Shown piece by piece: positions 35,548 through 44,206 of a DNA stretch of 64,000 nucleotides. This DNA is from Candidatus Hydrogenedentota bacterium. Its GTDB lineage: Bacteria; Hydrogenedentota; Hydrogenedentia; Hydrogenedentales; JAEUWI01. Each line of letters begins with the position of its first letter. The stretch's first letter is position 1. The stretch covers positions 1-64,000 of the forward strand of contig JAHBVV010000036.1 of assembly GCA_019637335.1 (NCBI GenBank), in the 5' to 3' direction. The notes under the pieces are model-generated. The model was not told the origin of the DNA. It was given only the letters and a program-made list of their open reading frames with translations, and ran no database searches. The translations under genes were made by a program, and so were the position numbers.

Positions 35548-37584
35548 CTAGGACGCCGGGTTCCACTGCGGTTCAATTTCGATGAACAAGGTGTGAATGC
35601 CGCGCAGGACCTTGAATACCACCGTGTCCGGTTTCGCCTCTTCCACCGCCTCCAGCACCGCCCGAACCGCCTCCACATCGGCCGCCGGCTGTCCGTCGAT
35701 CGAGAGCAGCAGGTCGCCAACCGAGAGCTGGCCCAGCGCGGCCCAGCCGCCCGATTTCACTTCGTCGACCAACACCCCCACCTGATCGGTCCTCCAGCTT
35801 TCCTGCGCCTTGTCGAAGAACGTGATGTCCCGAACGGTGAACTCGAAGGCCTCGTTCCGGTACTTCTTCATTTCGCGGTCGAGCTTGGGGGCCAGCACGA
35901 GTTCCACGGGCAACGAGAGCTGTTCGCCGCCGCGCCGAACGCGCAGCGATATCGTGTCCCCGCTCCGATATTGCCGGATCAGGGTCGGCAATTCCTCGTA
36001 ATGCTCCAGGGCCGACGCCGTAAGCGGCTGGTCGTCCACCGCCAGGATGAGATCGCCGACCAGCAGGCCGGCGGATTCCGCCGTGCTGTCGTTGTACACG
36101 TGCGTCACCCGAAATCCCTTCAGATCATCGCCGCCAAGCAGGCGCGCGATGTCCCGCGTGATCACCTGCGCTTCCACCGGAAGCCACGCCTTCTTCACTT
36201 CCAGCCCGGGATCCTGCAATTCCGTGATGCCCACTTCGATCACGGTAAGGTACTGGCCGTTCTTGCGCTCGAAATTCGTCAAGGTCGGCGTCGGCCCACT
36301 CGCGCCCTCGGTGACTTTCTCGGTCAACGCCACCAGGTCCGAAACATTCTTAATCGGCTCGCCGCCCACCGACACAATGACGTCGTTGCGCTGGATTTGG
36401 GGCTTCGACGCGCCCGCGGGGCCGCCGGGGCGCACCGAGGTCACCAGCACGCCGTCCGTCGTGTCCCGCTTCAATTCCTTCGAAATACCGATCGAAAGGT
36501 CGCGCACCGTCAGGCCCCAGGGCTTCAATTCCACCTGGTCCGGCAGCATGGGCTCCCGCTCGATCGGCGTGATGTTAATGTCCAGCTCGGATCCGCCCCG
36601 CAGCACCCGCGCCACCACGGGCTGGCCGATCGGCAGGTCCGCGACGAGCTGATTAAAGTCGGGCAGTTGTTCCGCAAATCGAACATCGATTGCGACGCCG
36701 TTGAGCGAAACCAGCAAATCGCCCGCCTGAAGTCCGGCGGACGTTGCGGGCGAATCCTTCAATACGCCGCTCACCAGCACGCCGCGATCATGGCCGCTTC
36801 CCTTGAGACGCGGCTGCGCATCCAACCCCAGCCATGCGCGAACGACCTTGCCCTCCGCGATCAGCTTGGCCGCGACCTCTTTTGCCAGGTTTCCCGGAAT
36901 GGCGCCGCCCAGGCCCATGCCGATTTCGTTAATGCCGATGATCTCGCCGTCCAGATTCACCAGCGGGCCGCCGGAATTGCCCGGGTAGATCGCCGCGTCG
37001 TGCCCCAGCCAGCGCACCAGCGCGCCCACGTCCTCGCCGTCCATTTCCATGCCGCCCCAGCGCCGCACGGAATCCGGCATGATCATTTCGGTGTTGCTGA
37101 TGATACCCAGCGTTACCGATTGCGACAGGGCGCGCGGGCTGCCCATGGCCAGCACCTGATCGCCCACCTGCACGGCGCTGGAATCGCCAAAGGCCACGGT
37201 CGGGAACTCCCGGGGGGCCGCCGGCCGCAATTTGATGATCGCCAGGTCGGTCAGCGGGTCCTTGCCCACCAGATCCGCATCCATCTCCGTCTTGTCTGAG
37301 AAAATGCACTTAATCCGGGCCGCATGCCCCGCCACGTGGTGGTTCGTGATGACATGCCCTTCCGGCGTAATCACCACGCCGCTGCCGGAGATCTCATACT
37401 TGTTCTCCCGGCCCTCGCGATAATAGGTTTCCACCACGTGGATCTGGACCAGCGCCGGCTTCACCTTCGAAATCGCGCGATCCACCGCCGCACGCAAGGC
37501 GCTCGGCGGCGTATCCGCGGGGGCTACCGAACAAATCAGGGCCGCCAATACGACAAATCCGGTATACACGTGTTGAGTCTTCAT
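35548..37584 (-). CDS. HtrA/DegP-type serine protease with several PDZ domains
   Basis: 678 residues with a signal peptide (MKTQHVYTGFVVLAALICSVAPA). The protease core has the complete triad: H83 in VITNHHVAG, D113 in DPLTDLAI, S204 in YPGNSGGPLVN. At least three PDZ-like modules follow (near residues 245-335 with GLQAGDLLVSLNGV, 380-450 with IQRNDVIVSVGGEPI, 530-590 with LLVGDLILAVDDQPL, plus a last one ending LSVGDLLLSIDGQPAADVE). That is more than the two in DegP. It degrades or chaperones misfolded envelope proteins. It heads a leftward run that continues into the pseudoprotease and folate genes with gaps of about 50 bases. Confidence 0.92.
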   Translation of the reverse strand: MKTQHVYTGFVVLAALICSVAPADTPPSALRAAVDRAISKVKPALVQIHVVETYYREGRENKYEISGSGVVITPEGHVITNHHVAGHAARIKCIFSDKTEMDADLVGKDPLTDLAIIKLRPAAPREFPTVAFGDSSAVQVGDQVLAMGSPRALSQSVTLGIISNTEMIMPDSVRRWGGMEMDGEDVGALVRWLGHDAAIYPGNSGGPLVNLDGEIIGINEIGMGLGGAIPGNLAKEVAAKLIAEGKVVRAWLGLDAQPRLKGSGHDRGVLVSGVLKDSPATSAGLQAGDLLVSLNGVAIDVRFAEQLPDFNQLVADLPIGQPVVARVLRGGSELDINITPIEREPMLPDQVELKPWGLTVRDLSIGISKELKRDTTDGVLVTSVRPGGPAGASKPQIQRNDVIVSVGGEPIKNVSDLVALTEKVTEGASGPTPTLTNFERKNGQYLTVIEVGITELQDPGLEVKKAWLPVEAQVITRDIARLLGGDDLKGFRVTHVYNDSTAESAGLLVGDLILAVDDQPLTASALEHYEELPTLIRQYRSGDTISLRVRRGGEQLSLPVELVLAPKLDREMKKYRNEAFEFTVRDITFFDKAQESWRTDQVGVLVDEVKSGGWAALGQLSVGDLLLSIDGQPAADVEAVRAVLEAVEEAKPDTVVFKVLRGIHTLFIEIEPQWNPAS

Positions 37585-37796
37585 GAATGATCCTAGCGTG
37601 GTTCCGCCAATTCTTGTGATCCGGACCCTGGGCTGCCGCCGCGCCTTACACCATGCCCGACCGTTGCCCGGCATCGGGTCATCGGTGTTCTATTCGCCCG
37701 AGAAGAGATTCTATGTAACGCCGTGCGCCGGCGGCAATACGGCGCTACGGGCGCCGGCCGGATGTCCCTGCATACTACCATACCCGCCCCCCGCGC

Positions 37797-38504
37797 TCAA
37801 CGCCCCGAAGCGCCGTCAAGATATCGCGCCACGAACGGTGGCTGCGGCGTTTCATAGTGCCGCGGCTCGCCGCTGTAGGGATGGCGGAAGTCCAGCGAAC
37901 GCGCGTGCAGCGCCACCCGTTTCTCGCCGTATTTCGCCACGCCATACTTGCGATCCCCGAGTATGGGCAGCCCGTTTTCCGCCAGGTGCACCCGGATCTG
38001 GTGCTTGCGGCCCGTCATCAGGCTGATCTCCAGCAGCGACACCCCGTTCCGGCTGGCCAGCAGGCGGTAGGCGGTGTGGGAAAGCTTGCCCCGGGCCGCG
38101 TTGGGCGTCGAACGCACCCGGTGTACCCCTTCTTCGATGAGGTAGGAGCTGAATACCCCCTCCGGCGCGCGCGGTTCCCCCTGCACCAGCGCCAGATAGC
38201 GCTTCTCGACCTGATCCCACTGCCCCTGCAACGCGCGCTTCGCCGCTTCGCTCCGCGCAAACACCAGAATGCCCGATACCTCCCGGTCCAGCCGGTGCAC
38301 AATGAAGATCCGCTCGCGGGACTTCGGGTTTCCATGCCGGACATAATCGTTCAGGCGGTAGTACGCCGTTTCACGCCGTTCGTTCGCCGTGGCCACCGTC
38401 AGCAGGCCCGGCGCCTTGTCGACCACCACGATATCCCGGTCCTCGTGAAGAATGATCAACCCCCTGGGCTGGTGGGATTTGCGGGGAGCGCGGGAAGCGG
38501 GCAT
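37797..38504 (-). CDS. RluA-family pseudouridine synthase
   Basis: 235 residues from ATG 38504. The family core is present: DIVVVDKAPGLLT, the catalytic VHRLDREVSGILVFARS with the active-site Asp, RKHQIRVHLAENGLPILGDRKYG and ALHARSLDF. It isomerises specific uridines in rRNA or tRNA to pseudouridine. No S4 RNA-binding domain precedes the catalytic core, as in RluA/TruC-type enzymes. The frame continues upstream to 38645 but those residues are proline-rich and not conserved, so the shorter start is preferred. It is divergent from the PhyH gene. Confidence 0.92.
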   Translation of the reverse strand: MPASRAPRKSHQPRGLIILHEDRDIVVVDKAPGLLTVATANERRETAYYRLNDYVRHGNPKSRERIFIVHRLDREVSGILVFARSEAAKRALQGQWDQVEKRYLALVQGEPRAPEGVFSSYLIEEGVHRVRSTPNAARGKLSHTAYRLLASRNGVSLLEISLMTGRKHQIRVHLAENGLPILGDRKYGVAKYGEKRVALHARSLDFRHPYSGEPRHYETPQPPFVARYLDGASGR

Positions 38505-38663
38505 CGGGCGGGCCTTCGGTGGCGGGAGCACAAAAAAGGGTGGCGAAAGCGGTAGTATAGCACATGCTGGCGGGCCCTGCGCGCATGCGCCAAATAGATT
38601 GAAGGGGGGCGGTAGCTGCGCGTATGATACCGCCCCCAACCGCAACGCAGGAGGTTATCGCCG

Positions 38664-39575
38664 ATGAACACCCAAGTGACGCTCAGCACGCACCAGCACG
38701 AAATCCCCGAAGGGATGCTCGCGCCGCTCCGCGACAGCGCGGACCTCCTGGCGGACCCGGACGCGCTCCGCGCGCGCATGGAGGAGGACGGCTACCTTTA
38801 CCTGCACAACGTCCTTGATCGCGACGCGGTGCACGCCGCCCGCATGGAAGTTATCACGAAGCTGGGCTCGGTCGGCGAATTCAAGGAGCCCTTCGAGGAT
38901 GGAATCAGCACGGGGACCAGCCAGCGCGGCGAATTGATCTCCGATCTTGGGGCCTTCTGGCAATCCATTTGCGAGGGCCGGGCGGTCCGCGCCGTGACCC
39001 ACGCGGGCCCCATCAGGGAGATCATGGAAACCTACTTCGGCGAGCCGGTCCGCGCCTATGACTTCCTCTGGTTGCGCACCATGCATCCGGGCCGGGCCTC
39101 GGCCTTCCACTTCGACCACGTTTACATGAACCGCGGCACCGATCGGCTCTGCACGGTCTGGACCCCGCTCGGCGATGTCGCCCTGGAGGAAGGCCCCCTG
39201 CTCCTCGTCGAGGATTCACACCGATGGACCGACCTGCACGACCAGTTCCGCGGGCTGGACGTCGACAAGGACAAGAGCCGCCCGGGCCACGTCACCCTCG
39301 ATCCCGTGAGCCTGGCGCGCGAGCGCGGCGTACATCTGCTGACCGCCGAATTCAAGGCCGGCGACGTGGTAATCATGCCCATGTTCATGCTGCACGGCTC
39401 GCTCGATAACCGGAGCCCGCGCGCGCGTGTCCGCATTTCGTGCGACACGCGCTACCAGCCGGCCGCTGAGCCCGCCGATGAACGCTGGGTGGGGGAGAAC
39501 CCCATCGCCCACGGCCAGGGTTACTCGTCCATGGGCGGCGCCAAACCCGCCACCAGCGACCCGCTCTTCCGCTGA
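38664..39575 (+). CDS. Phytanoyl-CoA dioxygenase (PhyH) family protein
   Basis: 303 residues of the Fe(II)/2-oxoglutarate dioxygenase fold. The HxD metal motif is in ASAFHFDHVYMNRGT, the distal His in MFMLHGSLDNRSPRARVRISCDTRYQ, with the Arg that binds 2-oxoglutarate following. The N-terminal half has LRARMEEDGYLYLHNVLDRDAV, common to the family. Large PhyH families in Planctomycetes and Hydrogenedentes are uncharacterised and probably hydroxylate small molecules. AGGAGG is placed nine bases before the ATG. Nothing in the flanking genes tells the substrate. Confidence 0.88.
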   Translation: MNTQVTLSTHQHEIPEGMLAPLRDSADLLADPDALRARMEEDGYLYLHNVLDRDAVHAARMEVITKLGSVGEFKEPFEDGISTGTSQRGELISDLGAFWQSICEGRAVRAVTHAGPIREIMETYFGEPVRAYDFLWLRTMHPGRASAFHFDHVYMNRGTDRLCTVWTPLGDVALEEGPLLLVEDSHRWTDLHDQFRGLDVDKDKSRPGHVTLDPVSLARERGVHLLTAEFKAGDVVIMPMFMLHGSLDNRSPRARVRISCDTRYQPAAEPADERWVGENPIAHGQGYSSMGGAKPATSDPLFR

Positions 39576-39588
39576 AACCACGGCGTCC

Positions 39589-39822
39589 TCAGTCGTCGGC
39601 GATCTGATACTCCGCAATGACCCGCTTGGCATCCGCCTCGCGAATTGCCTTGTCCATCAGGTCATTGTCGATCGTTTTGGTCGATGTGCCCCGGAGATTG
39701 AGGACTTTTCCGACCTCCTTCTCCTTCTTCACCGTGAATTTCAGCTTCTCGAACATTGCGGTCCGCATTTCCGCGGTGAGTCCGCCGCCCTTCTGCGTGA
39801 TGGTGAGAAGATACTTGGCCAT
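39589..39822 (-). CDS. Small conserved protein, paralogue of the upstream gene
   Basis: 77 residues, MAKYLLTITQKGGGLTAEMRTAMFEKLKFTVKKEKEVGKV and on, highly charged and predicted alpha/beta. It resembles the 75-residue product at 39876-40103 over its first half (KY-ITxKGG-LT-FEKLKxxVKKEK against KY-ISFTKRGGIT-LLSKLKIKIVKEK). The start at 39822 is fixed by AGGAGG and the matching N-terminus. No known family was recognised, no membrane segment. It ends 13 bases from the convergent PhyH gene. Confidence 0.72.
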   Translation of the reverse strand: MAKYLLTITQKGGGLTAEMRTAMFEKLKFTVKKEKEVGKVLNLRGTSTKTIDNDLMDKAIREADAKRVIAEYQIADD

Positions 39823-39875
39823 CGATGTCCCTCCTGCGTTCAGCGCGCCCGCGGGGCGTCGCCGGCCGTGTGTGA

Positions 39876-40103
39876 TTAAATGGCGGAAACCTGGGCGTGG
39901 CTCATTTCCTTCGAAAGGTGAAACTTCCGCAGCGCCGCCGTCAGATCGTCCGTCTTGAGTCCATTCGGTCCGGTCACGGTCCACGTAACGGAGGATCCCT
40001 GGGCCTTTTCCTTGACAATCTTAATCTTGAGCTTCGACAGCAAATCCTCGAGCTGCTTATCCGTAATTCCACCCCGCTTGGTAAAAGAGATTTCGTATTT
40101 CAT
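39876..40103 (-). CDS. Small conserved protein, first of a tandem pair
   Basis: 75 residues, starting MKYEISFTKRGGITDKQLED. A ferredoxin-like or double-psi small fold with beta-alpha-beta pattern is suggested by KIKIVKEKAQGSSVTWTVTGPNG. GGAGG is upstream of ATG 40103. It forms a two-gene unit with its diverged paralogue 53 bases downstream. The pair shows a clear protein-level match but dissimilar DNA, so the duplication is old. Function unknown. Confidence 0.72.
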   Translation of the reverse strand: MKYEISFTKRGGITDKQLEDLLSKLKIKIVKEKAQGSSVTWTVTGPNGLKTDDLTAALRKFHLSKEMSHAQVSAI

Positions 40104-40198
40104 TGTTCGTGTTTCCTCCAACATGCGGCTGCTACTGCGCTAAGACTACCAGATTGAGCGTACGGAGTAAACACGAAGTAACGGTATTCGCGCTGGGG

Positions 40199-41104
40199 TT
40201 ACCGGCCTTCGGGGGCATTCACATTCCCCAACCGGCGGCGCGTAAACCAGCGCAAAAGCACGCCGTGCCGCGGCGAAAACACGGCCGCAAGAAGAAAGAG
40301 CACGCCGCTCACGGTTGCCATGGCGCCCGCCACCGCGCCATCCAGCCACGCCGCGAGCGCGTAGCCGCCCAGCGCGCTCGCCACGCCGCACGCCACCGAT
40401 AGCAGCAACATGTGCGATAGGCGATCCGTCAGCAGATACGCCGTATTCGGGGGAACCGTGAGCATCGCAACCACGAGGATCGCGCCGACGCTCTCGAAGG
40501 AAGCCACCGTGGTCAGCGACACAAATCCCATCAGGAGATAGTGCCAGAACACGACATTGATGCCTATCGACGCGGCGAGCCCCGCGTCGAACGTGCAGAT
40601 TTTCAATTGCTTGTAGCAGAGCACCACGAAAAACAGGTTCGCCAGGCAGACCAGCCCGGTCAACCAGAAGGCCCTCGGCCCCAGCGTGTGTCCGCCCCAC
40701 GACACCGTGTCCAGCGGCGTGAAAATGATCTCGCCATACAGCACGCATTCGACGTCCAGGTCGACCATGCCCGTAAAGCGGCTGACCAGGATCACCCCAA
40801 TTGCGAACAGCCACGTAAACGTCACCCCGATCGCCGCGTCCGACTGCAGCTTGCCGAAGCGGTTGAGCAAGTCCGTCAAGAATGCCGTCAGCATGCCCGC
40901 CGCCATCGCGCCCGCCAGCATCGGCAGGGTGTTCCTGCTGCCGGTCATCAAGAACGCAATGACAATACCCGGCAGCACCGCGTGGCTGATGGCGTCGCCC
41001 AGCATGGAAAGGCGGCGCAGCACCAGAAAACAGCCCACCAGCGCGCACGCCGCCGCCACGAGGCTTCCCGTGAGCATGATCCAGATAGCGTCCATGCTCA
41101 GCAT
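40199..41104 (-). CDS. Metal ABC transporter permease 2 (Mn/Zn, TroD/ZnuB-like)
   Basis: 301 residues with about eight transmembrane helices. Family landmarks: VAAACALVGCFLVLRRLSMLGDAISHAVLPGIVIAF near the N-terminus and SFESVGAILVVAMLTVPPNTAYLLTDRL near residue 220. It forms the membrane channel with the other permease. The start ATG at 41104 overlaps the upstream permease stop (ATGCTGA), indicating translational coupling. It is the last gene of a four-gene importer operon. Unlike its partner permease it has no metal-sensing tail. Confidence 0.9.
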   Translation of the reverse strand: MLSMDAIWIMLTGSLVAAACALVGCFLVLRRLSMLGDAISHAVLPGIVIAFLMTGSRNTLPMLAGAMAAGMLTAFLTDLLNRFGKLQSDAAIGVTFTWLFAIGVILVSRFTGMVDLDVECVLYGEIIFTPLDTVSWGGHTLGPRAFWLTGLVCLANLFFVVLCYKQLKICTFDAGLAASIGINVVFWHYLLMGFVSLTTVASFESVGAILVVAMLTVPPNTAYLLTDRLSHMLLLSVACGVASALGGYALAAWLDGAVAGAMATVSGVLFLLAAVFSPRHGVLLRWFTRRRLGNVNAPEGR

Positions 41105-42447
41105 TTGGAGTCCCTCGCCGCCGCGTCCGGCGCCGCCGGAATCTGCTGGCCGTGCGGATCCGTATCCTCGCCCGCCAGCTCCTGGAGCAGGCGCCGCTCC
41201 AGATCGGGCGTCAGGATATGCTCGATTTCCTCCGCGTCGTCGTGCACGTGATCCGGCGCGATCTCCAGTTTCCTCATCAGGTAGAGTTCCCAGAGCCGGT
41301 GCAGCCGCGTGATCCGCTCGGCCTCCGCGACGCCCGTTCCGGTCAACACGTACATGCCCTCGCGCGCCTCCTCCACATAGCCCCGGCTGACAAGCCGCTT
41401 CAGCGTGCGCTGAAGAAACCCCATCGGCATATCCCGGTGCTGGAGGAGCTCGCTCGGCGAAAGTGGCGCCGACCAGTTTTGCGCCCGCTCGCCGAACTTG
41501 TACATGGTGCGCAGTACATTTTCCCGCGCGATCCGGCGGCGAAACCGCTGCAAGCGCAACAGGCGCGCCGCCGCGCCCCGCCGCGGCGCGAACAGGAAGG
41601 AGATAATGAAGATCGTTGACACCGCAATCACCATCCACGGCCCCGTCGGCATGCTTGGCCCGAGAAAGCTCGCGTAGGCCCCCGACGCGCCGCTCACCGC
41701 GCCGAACAGCACGGCGAGCACCAGCATGATCGAGAGCCGGTCCGTCCAGTAACGCGCGGCCGCCGCCGGGGTCACCAGCATGGCCGCCATCAACACCACC
41801 CCGACCGCCTGGAGCCCGATACAGACGGCCAGCACCATCATGGCGGCAAGCGCGAACTCGATCAGGCGCACGGGCAGTCCCAGCGCGCGCGCGAAATCGG
41901 GATCGAACGATACGATCTTGAATTCCTTGTAGGCGGTCAACACCATCACGCACATCAACGCGCCGATCCCGCCCAGGAGGTAGACATCCCGCTTCACCAG
42001 CGCGGCCGCCTGGCCGAAAAGAAAGGTGTCGAGCCCCGATTGCGCCGCGTTTCCCGAGTTCTGAATGTGCGTCAGCATCAGAATGCCGAGGCCGAAAAAT
42101 ACCGAAAGCACCATGCCCAGCGCGCTATCTTCCTTGCAGCGGGTCCGCGCCACGATCCATTCGATCGCCAGCGCGCCCGCCCAGCACGAAAACGACGCCC
42201 CAATCAAAACCGGCAGGGGGGCCTTCGTTCCGGTGATGAGAAAGGCCGCGCACACCCCCGGCAGCGCCGCGTGCGCGAGCGCGTCGCCCAGAAGCGACCG
42301 TTTGCGTAAAAACGCGAAACACCCGAGCAGGCTCGCCGCAATCCCCAGAATGACGCAGCCGGCCAATACGTAAGCGACATTGACGCTTGGAAAGGTGAAG
42401 AAGGCGAGCCAGGGCGCCAGGCCGGTATCGCTGCTCTCGGCGGGCAT
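41098..42447 (-). CDS. Metal ABC transporter permease 1 with fused DtxR-type metal-binding domain
   Basis: 449 residues. Residues 1-290 are the permease (CVILGIAASLLGCFAFLRKRSLLGDALAHAALPGV; QAVGVVLMAAMLVTPAAAARYWTDRL). The C-terminal 150 residues are soluble: a winged-helix-like part (LSPSELLQHRDMPMGFLQRTLKRLVSRGYVEEAREGMYVLTGTGVAEAERI) and the DtxR/MntR dimerisation/metal domain (RLHRLWELYLMRKLEIAPDHVHDDAEEIEHILTPDLERRLLQEL). In free DtxR proteins that second domain binds Fe or Mn. Similar permease fusions are known in TroC-like proteins; here it probably couples transport to cytosolic metal level. Operon member. Confidence 0.9.
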   Translation of the reverse strand: MPAESSDTGLAPWLAFFTFPSVNVAYVLAGCVILGIAASLLGCFAFLRKRSLLGDALAHAALPGVCAAFLITGTKAPLPVLIGASFSCWAGALAIEWIVARTRCKEDSALGMVLSVFFGLGILMLTHIQNSGNAAQSGLDTFLFGQAAALVKRDVYLLGGIGALMCVMVLTAYKEFKIVSFDPDFARALGLPVRLIEFALAAMMVLAVCIGLQAVGVVLMAAMLVTPAAAARYWTDRLSIMLVLAVLFGAVSGASGAYASFLGPSMPTGPWMVIAVSTIFIISFLFAPRRGAAARLLRLQRFRRRIARENVLRTMYKFGERAQNWSAPLSPSELLQHRDMPMGFLQRTLKRLVSRGYVEEAREGMYVLTGTGVAEAERITRLHRLWELYLMRKLEIAPDHVHDDAEEIEHILTPDLERRLLQELAGEDTDPHGQQIPAAPDAAARDSKC

Positions 42448-42465
42448 GCTGATCCCTTCTTCCGG

Positions 42466-43263
42466 TTAGTCCGCAACCTTCCGGGCGCGCCACTCGCGTT
42501 CCCGGAGCCGCTCCGTAACTTCGCTGAGCAGGTGGAGCCGCCCGCCATAGGTCGTGTTTAGATTTTCCGCCGTGAACACCGTTTCCACCGGGCCAAACGC
42601 CACCGCCCGAAGGTTCAACAGCAGCACCGAGTCAAAATAATCGGGCACACTGTGCAGGTCGTGGTGCACCACCACCACCGTGCAGCCCTGCTCCTTCAGC
42701 TCCCGCAACAGCGCCACAATGGCCTTCTCCGTCGTCGCGTCCACGCCCGCGAAGGGCTCGTCCATCAGGTAAACGCGCGTTTGCTGTGCGAGCGCCCGCG
42801 CAAGAAACACCCGCTGTTGCTGGCCGCCCGAAAGCTGGCTGATCTGCCGCCCCGCAAACTCCGCCATGCCCACCTTCGAAAGGCACTGGTGCGCGATCTC
42901 GCGATCGCGGTGGCGCGGCCGCCCGAAAAGCGACAGGTGGCCGTAGCGCCCCATCAGCACCACGTCGAGCGCCGTCGTCGGGAAATCCCAATCGACGGAC
43001 TCGCGCTGCGGCACGTACGCCACCGACTGCAAGGCGCGGGGCGACGTCTGCCCGAAAATTTTTACGTGGCCCGAGGCCAGCGGCACCAGCCCCATGATCG
43101 CCTTGATCAGCGTGCTCTTCCCCGCGCCGTTGGGGCCCACGACTCCGATTAACTCTCCCTCGGGAAACGCCAGATCGATGTCCCACAGCACGGGGCGGTG
43201 GTGGTAGGCCACGGTCAGATCATGCACCTCGATCGGGGGCGGGTCACTCGGCGGCATCACCAT
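42466..43263 (-). CDS. Metal ABC transporter ATP-binding protein (Mn/Zn)
   Basis: 265 residues with the complete ABC set: Walker A GPNGAGKST, Q-loop YVPQRESVDWDFP, signature LSGGQQQRVFLARAL, Walker B VYLMDEPFAGVD and the H-loop VVVHHDL. The QRESVDWDFPTTALDVVLMG segment is typical of the TroB/MntA branch for manganese or zinc uptake. It overlaps the substrate-binding-protein gene by 20 bases and precedes permease 1 by 18 bases. The exact start is uncertain, as ATG codons at 43263 and 43257 are both possible. Confidence 0.93.
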   Translation of the reverse strand: MVMPPSDPPPIEVHDLTVAYHHRPVLWDIDLAFPEGELIGVVGPNGAGKSTLIKAIMGLVPLASGHVKIFGQTSPRALQSVAYVPQRESVDWDFPTTALDVVLMGRYGHLSLFGRPRHRDREIAHQCLSKVGMAEFAGRQISQLSGGQQQRVFLARALAQQTRVYLMDEPFAGVDATTEKAIVALLRELKEQGCTVVVVHHDLHSVPDYFDSVLLLNLRAVAFGPVETVFTAENLNTTYGGRLHLLSEVTERLREREWRARKVAD

Positions 43264-44206
43264 TTCCCTGTAATCCCTTCACGATGGTGTCCACGTTGTG
43301 CTGGAACATGCCGGTGTACGTTCCCGCCGCCGAATCCGGCGCCCCGAGCGCGTCGGAGTACAACTCGCCGCCCAGGCGAACCGTATGGCCTTCGCCCTCC
43401 GCGCCCGCGATGAGCGCCTCGATGGATCGGTGCGAGACCGACGACTCCACAAACACCGCCGGTATCTTGCGCTCGACGACCAGTTGAACCAGCCGGTTCA
43501 GGTCCTGCAGGCCATACTCCGACGCCGTGCTGATCCCCTGTACGCCCACCACCTCCATACCGTAGGCGCGACCGAAATACCCGAACGCGTCGTGCGCCGT
43601 CACCAGCACCCGCCGCGCCTCGGGGATCCGCGCGATCTCCGCGCGCGCATAGTCATCCAGCGAGGCCAGCGTTTGCTGGTAGGCCGCCGCCCGCCCGTCC
43701 AGATACGCGCGGTGCAAGGGAAGGCGCTCCACCAGCAGTTCCTGAATTCGCGACGCCACCTGACGCCAGAGGCTCGCGTCAAACCAGACGTGGGGGTCGT
43801 ACGCGCCGTCAAACTCCGGCGGTTCCCGCAGCAGGGCGGGGTCTATCTTGTCCGTCACCGCGTACACCGGCGTCCGGCTCGCCATGCGGACCAGCACGTC
43901 CGTCATCTTGCCTTCCAGATGGAGCCCGTTATAGAGGATCAAGTCCGCATCGCTCAGGCGCCCCAGATCGCCCTGCGACGCCTTGTAGGTGTGCGGATCA
44001 ATGCCCGGGCCCATCAGCGCGGTCACCGACACATAATCCCCGCCGATTTCCGCCACGGTATCCGCGATGATCCCGGTCGTGCAGGTTACACGCAGGATCC
44101 CGGGCGCCGGCCTGTCCTCCCGGGTGGCGCCCTCGGGGGCACACCCCGACGCGATGGCGGCAAGTAGAAACACAGCGGCGGCGCGTAAAGTGCGATAGCA
44201 ATGCAA
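43244..44206 (-). CDS. Metal ABC transporter substrate-binding lipoprotein (TroA/ZnuA-like)
   Basis: 320 residues; lipoprotein signal peptide with lipobox IASGC. Cluster A-1 binding-protein features: CTTGIIADTVAEIGGDYVSVTALMGPGIDPHTY with the first metal His, NGLHLEGKM with the second, YDPHVWFDASLW with the third, and LVTAHDAFGYFGRAYGMEVVGVQGISTASEYG, which is the TroA-type signature. VFVESSVSHRSIEAL follows. There is no long His-rich loop, so manganese is at least as likely as zinc. First gene of the operon; the sequence upstream holds a possible operator. Confidence 0.93.
   Translation of the reverse strand: MHCYRTLRAAAVFLLAAIASGCAPEGATREDRPAPGILRVTCTTGIIADTVAEIGGDYVSVTALMGPGIDPHTYKASQGDLGRLSDADLILYNGLHLEGKMTDVLVRMASRTPVYAVTDKIDPALLREPPEFDGAYDPHVWFDASLWRQVASRIQELLVERLPLHRAYLDGRAAAYQQTLASLDDYARAEIARIPEARRVLVTAHDAFGYFGRAYGMEVVGVQGISTASEYGLQDLNRLVQLVVERKIPAVFVESSVSHRSIEALIAGAEGEGHTVRLGGELYSDALGAPDSAAGTYTGMFQHNVDTIVKGLQGNGDAAE

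Noticed and set aside
41105-41953. N-terminal extension of permease 2 through the frame open to 41953
   Set aside because: It runs over permease 1 in another frame and encodes no transmembrane segment; the ATG at 41104 fits the family.
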